From: Chamaecyparis obtusa
Lineage: Eukaryota; Streptophyta; Pinopsida; Cupressales; Cupressaceae
NCBI GenBank assembly: GCA_027943335.1
Contig: BSBK01005649.1
Coordinates: 1,940,001-2,004,000, forward strand
DNA: 64,000 nucleotides
Reading direction: 5' to 3'
Shown here: in pieces, positions 59,684 to 64,000 of the stretch
Layout of the letters: each line of letters begins with the position of its first letter
Numbering within the stretch: the stretch's first letter is position 1
The notes under the pieces: generated by a model
Told to the model about the DNA's origin: nothing
The model's input: only the letters and a program-made list of their open reading frames with translations
Database searches by the model: none
Program-made: the position numbers and the translations under genes

Positions 59684-61050
59684 GTGAACATGATGACCAT
59701 CACTCCTATTTCCCGGCAAGCCCGGAGGGTTCCTAAAATGACTATATCCTTCACTCCTCTAGACTATCCCTATAATAGAGAGCCTACTCCCTTGTATTTC
59801 CCATCTTCCATCAATGTAATCACTATCAGTGGTGTCTTAGTAGACCCCTTATGTCGGTTCAACACAATCACAGAGGAGGTCCTTTGTGTGAATGGCCTAA
59901 ATCAAGGAAATTATGATGAGTGTGAAACTACCATATGTATGCATGATGGAATGTCATTTCCTCCCTTTGGATCAACCATTTTGACCATATAAGTGGGATC
60001 CAAGGTGTTCTTCTCAATATTCATAGTGGTTCCTAAATCAGACCTATTCAGATTCAACCTAGACATCCCCTGCCTAACCTCCATGGGAGTTGTCCCTTCA
60101 GTGATCTACAAATGTCTAAATTTTCCACATGAAGGTACTATTCATATTGTCCAAGACACTGGATATCATCCCATAGTGTCCTATGGGGGATTCACTCTTG
60201 ATCATTTCTAGCCTACTCCAATAGGGCCCCTCCATCCCCGAAAAGATGTCACATTTATTACTTATCAGACATACAAAGACGTGGACATGATCTTGAGATC
60301 TGTAGTACCTTTCATTTTTTCACCTTCTCGTGAGGCTCAGTATGCTTCCTCATTTTCCCCTTCTTCATCTAGGGATTACAAAAAGTGTGTTCCCCATGGG
60401 AAACCCCCTCACTCATCGAAGGTTATGCAACCTTCCATGGTGTCTTCCATTCCTGCATACATCTCTCATGTGGATAAAGGAAAGACACCCATGTTATCTA
60501 AGCCTAAGGTGTGTCTGCCTCCCACCATCTCCATCATTCTAGAAATTCCTTTCCCTACCCTTTATGGTCAGGGTAGGAAGACTCATAAGGTTTCATAGTC
60601 TCCCTTGGAACCTACCAATCAACCTTTGAGGGCACCTCGTGTTCCCCCAACTGCTCGCAGGGAAAAAAGGGGAAGGTCACCCATGATTAAGCCTCTAGTG
60701 CCTCTATAATCAACCCCACCTCCTACTCCATTATTTGGTCCTTCTTTGGTTTTGACCAAGACATCGATGACCTCTACTATGGAGTAGGATGGCACTACAC
60801 CCCCACAACCTTCCCATATTGTTCTACATCTACGTCAAAACTAGCTTTCCCATGAGTGCAAGTTTCATCAATGAGAGAGGTCTTTGGCTTATGAGACTAC
60901 TGCAAGGGCCAATATCACATCTTCTGAGCCCATGTTTGTTCCCTCCTCATCTACTTATAGCTTTGCACCTACTTTCATCCCCCCTCATCCCACCACTACC
61001 TTTGTATGCTTCCCCTATGTTGAGAGTGACTATTGGGCCTTGTGCTAAGT
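59684..61050 (+). pseudogene. Tat-like Ty3/Gypsy protease-region fragment
   Basis: One plus-strand frame with stops at 59990, 60209, 60596 and later. It reads like the protease region of non-chromodomain (Tat/Ogre-type) Gypsy elements: MTISFTPLDYP, then VLVDPLC where the family has VLVD(N/T)G, then a long beta-rich stretch, then MGVVPSVIYKCLNFPHEG, which matches the GAVPSTLHQ...KFPHEG segment. The catalytic Asp-Thr/Ser-Gly triad is lost (DPL). Downstream sequence is Pro/Ser/Thr-rich and decayed. No RT follows. The fragment is separate from the gag at 62540, which lies downstream of it in the wrong order for one element. Confidence 0.65.
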
Positions 61051-62539
61051 AGGTCCAAGTGTTCATCTCTCCTTTACAAGATTTGTCACTTATCACTACT
61101 CTATCAAATATCCCTCCATTTCCTGAACATGTTGCACACACAAGTGGTTTGAAGTGTAGTAATGTCCATGATGGGTCTATAATTTGTCCTTGTTTTATGA
61201 TTTTTTTATGTTCTATTTCAAACATTTCTAAGAACATTCGTTATACCTTTTTAGTATTGGAACTTGTGAACAAGTTATAAGTGCATTCAAACCATCAAAA
61301 CTCATGGGTAGATAATAGTTAATATACTTTTCCAAATATTATACATACATTGCAGTATTCATATAGTTGTTTGAATGTGTGTTCTAATATTTGGATTAGT
61401 TGAATGGTTAAATGCTTGAAGATATGTATATGATACTAACTTTCCAGGGAAAGAGGAATGACTGAAGAATGGATCAGTGAGCATTGATGAGAAGTGAGGA
61501 AGACTCAATCACGATGATGGAAATTCATTATGGTACCACAAGACATGCCTGATAATTTGAAGGAAGAACCATTCCAAGAAATATAGGAACATGTTTATGC
61601 TATATCTTCTCTGTGGTAAATATTTTGTTAAGAAATTATGCAACCTTTATGATATTCTATCATGGACTATTGTACTTTCATTTATTTATGGCATGAATTA
61701 GTTAGAAGTTATCTTTTGTGTTCAAATAAGAATCGATCCTCTATATAAAGGGAGATGATGGTTAGATAGAAAGTTAGTCAGATGGTTGTATTTGATATAA
61801 GCTGAAGCAAAATTACTTTTCCAGTTTTGTGTGTTGTCTTGTGATAATGTACTTAGTTTTATGGAAATATAATGAAGAAGTGATTTTGAGTTCAATTTGT
61901 GTTGGTAGCTAGTAGAAGTCGACCAAGAGGGCCCACTTGGAAGGTGGATTAGAGTAGAGTAGATTAAGTTGTTTGAGAATTTACAACAATTCAAGTAGAG
62001 TTCATTATTCTTTCCTATAGCACTATACACTGTGTATGTTCTTGCAAAACTTGCATAAATGATCATTGTAAATGCTTTGGGTTGACAAAATAAATTAGGT
62101 TTGAAGTTATAGTTGTCAGCACCATTTTCATTAGTAGATGTGTGTGTTTACTTTCCTTCAAAAATAGTGTAAGTTTATTTCAAGTATTTTCCTTCCTGCA
62201 GCTTAAGAAAAATGACTCCATGAGAGACTTAGTGCACAAACCACATTGTCCCATTTCAAGTATATGTCCCTGGGTTGACAATTTAAATGCACTTCATGAT
62301 AGGGAAAATGATATTTAGTTCAAGTGTCCTATTCCTAGGAGAAGCCATGGCATGATTATTATTACCTATTATGGGGTTGTTCATTTTTGGCATCATTTTC
62401 AGTGATGGTTTCAAGATAAGAACCTTATTGAGTCATTTTAAATAGTTTCTTGTTTTCTAGATAGTAGTTTGTAACTCTAAGCTTTCTTCACAAGTTTTCC
62501 AAACTACCTGCATGCATCGAAGGAGAAGAAGATGAGATG
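61051..62539 (+). other. Non-coding stretch, candidate LTR/promoter region of the gag-bearing element downstream
   Basis: No coding frame supported. CTATATAAAG at 61741-61750 is a strong TATA box followed by a plausible leader, as expected in an LTR upstream of gag. I could not find a primer binding site or a second LTR copy in the window, so the assignment is tentative. Confidence 0.35.
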
Positions 62540-64000
62540 TCTATGGAAGATTCCTTCCAAGAGAACCCATTAATCTGAACATAGAATCTGAAGAAGTTGA
62601 ATTACCTTTTTTTTATGCAAGCCCTAAATTTCCTTCAGCATCCTCATCTGTAGAAGACCCCTTTGATCCATCTAATCTTTGACCTTTTGCTGAAATTTTG
62701 GCCAGCTTTCTTGATGATTCTATCGCAAGTATACATGTTACTAATAATCATTTGCTATTGTCACTTCCCAACCATAACTTCACTCCCAAGTACCTTTAAT
62801 GATGGCACAACCTACCTTTTATTCCCTCCTCCTAGTCTTATAAGAAATGAAAATGTCAAGAACATACCCACTACTGCACTTCCAAAGTTCTATGGTCTAA
62901 TCACTCAAGACCCTGACACCTTTCTATTTGATTTTGACATTTTTTTTCGAAGCTTTGATTATAACACTAATAGTCACAAGCTTAATTTATTTCCAGCAAC
63001 ATTAAAAGAGTCAGCTTTAAGATGGTTCATGGGATTAGGAGCTAATGCAACAACCACTTGGGATGAGATGCAAACTTTGTTTCTACAGACATATAAAGAG
63101 TATTGTAAAGGGGGTGATTTAAGGGGGGATGAAATTTTTCATATGTCACAAAAGGAAGATGATACTCTAGAAGATTATATTTCATGCTTCTTGTATAATT
63201 TGCAGAAGAATCCTCGGCATGCGCTCCAGGAGGATTCACAAAAACTCATTTTCTTGAGAGGGGTAAATGACAACTGTCTTGAAGCACTAGATCTTATGGC
63301 TAGAGGAGACATTTCTCAATCTTCCTGGGATGATCTTAAGAAAATATGTCCTAACTATTCAAGATCATTTGTGAAGAAAGGTAGAGGATTTTGACCAACA
63401 CTTGCTAAAGGGAATGGCTCTGGTATCTCTAAAATAGAAATTTCTAATCTATTGTCAGCTTTCAAACAAGATATTATCAATGATGTTGCTACACATTTGG
63501 ACACAATGCAGGCCATGAAGAATCATGAAGATGTCAAGGAAAAGCTAGCTGAATATTTCCTCATTGTCGGCAACAAAAGAATGATTGTTGGTGTAACTGT
63601 AAGCTAGTGGAAAATTTGGAGAACCAACACCTTCCTATCAAGTTCAGGCAAATAGAAGGAGAGAATGAGCAAGTATTCTTTGTTGCTCAATGTCAGCCAT
63701 GGGCCCCTAGACAAGGTATGCCCCAAGATCCTTTGCAATATTTTAATCCTTATAATAACCAATGGCAGAACCAAAATTTTCAATACCCTCCTCAATATTC
63801 CCAACCTGATTGGAATAATGTCTGGCCTAATACTCAACATAACCAGTGGTTTAATTCACAAAAAACCTAATAGCCACAAAATCAAAACCAATGAAAACCA
63901 CCATAAGGGAATTGGAAACCATATAACCATTGGAAAGGATCCCAACAATGGCCTAATCAAAATCTTGTTTATCAATCCTTACCACCTCCAGTGTCTCAAC
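62540..64000 (+). pseudogene. Gypsy (Tat/Athila-like) gag, broken, continues past the window
   Basis: The core, 62800-63394, is a Retrotrans_gag domain: KFYGLITQDPDTFLFDF, LFPATLKESALRWFMGL, TTWDEMQTLFLQTY. The true N terminus is in another frame (ESEEVELPFFYASPKF, from about 62584) with a TGA near 62683. A frameshift near 62795 joins it to the core, so the in-frame residues before about 62800 are spurious. A stop lies at 63392, and a second frameshift near 63555 restores the first frame, giving a Cys cluster (HCRQQKNDCWCNCK) and a Gln/Asn/Trp/Pro-rich tail (63700-63870) with later stops. Protease and pol would lie to the right of the window. Confidence 0.75.

Noticed and set aside
1..64000. 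tRNA genes
   Set aside because: TGGTATCAGAGC matches at the elements are primer binding sites; no cloverleaf is formed around them and none was seen elsewhere.

Overview
The window looks like nuclear DNA from a land plant with a large, transposon-choked genome. A gymnosperm or another big-genome seed plant is plausible, but I cannot name a species. The evidence is an AT-rich background, several nested LTR retrotransposons using the plant initiator-Met primer site TGGTATCAGAGC, a chromodomain Ty3/Gypsy element, Ty1/Copia elements with Sirevirus-like traits, and one host-gene relic matching the plant nucleolar GTPase NOG1. I see no intact host gene, no rRNA or tRNA gene and no CRISPR array.

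Layout. (1) 1-7405: Copia-1, plus strand, first ~318 bp cut off by the window edge. (2) 7406-14446: old AT-rich DNA with a GC-rich island, two long (TA)n tracts, a cluster of TTGAC boxes and a decayed minus-strand Gypsy pol. (3) 14452-22341: a complete but nonsense-riddled Gypsy chromovirus with 5-bp target duplications TTTGT. (4) 22342-30045: degraded DNA with a very old Copia RT/RNase H relic, a 118-bp tandem duplication and a TTGAC palindrome. (5) 30046-38250: a cluster of foldback repeats, one split by Copia-2 (31172-38181, minus strand). (6) 38381-39809: NOG1 pseudogene. (7) 39952-45758: Copia-3, plus strand, its 5' LTR cut to 110 bp. (8) 45759-54773: a palindrome with ~340-bp arms, its right arm split by an LTR element (46197-54505, minus strand, TSD AATAG). 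That element has no reverse transcriptase or integrase; it carries a coiled-coil/zinc-knuckle ORF and a second ORF of about 1,200 codons behind a TATA box. (9) 54774-64000: a 166-bp and a 61-bp tandem repeat, then two Tat-like Gypsy fragments (protease, then gag) running off the right edge.

The least ordinary unit is the minus-strand element at 46197-54505. It has no pol of its own, but its PBS, tandem polypurine tracts, C-rich LTR hairpin and ACCGAG-type LTR array match the neighbouring Copia-1 and Copia-2 elements. This suggests, by inference, that Copia machinery of that kind moved it. All other elements are inactivated mainly by nonsense changes, with TAG over-represented, as expected from decay of methylated CAG sites.
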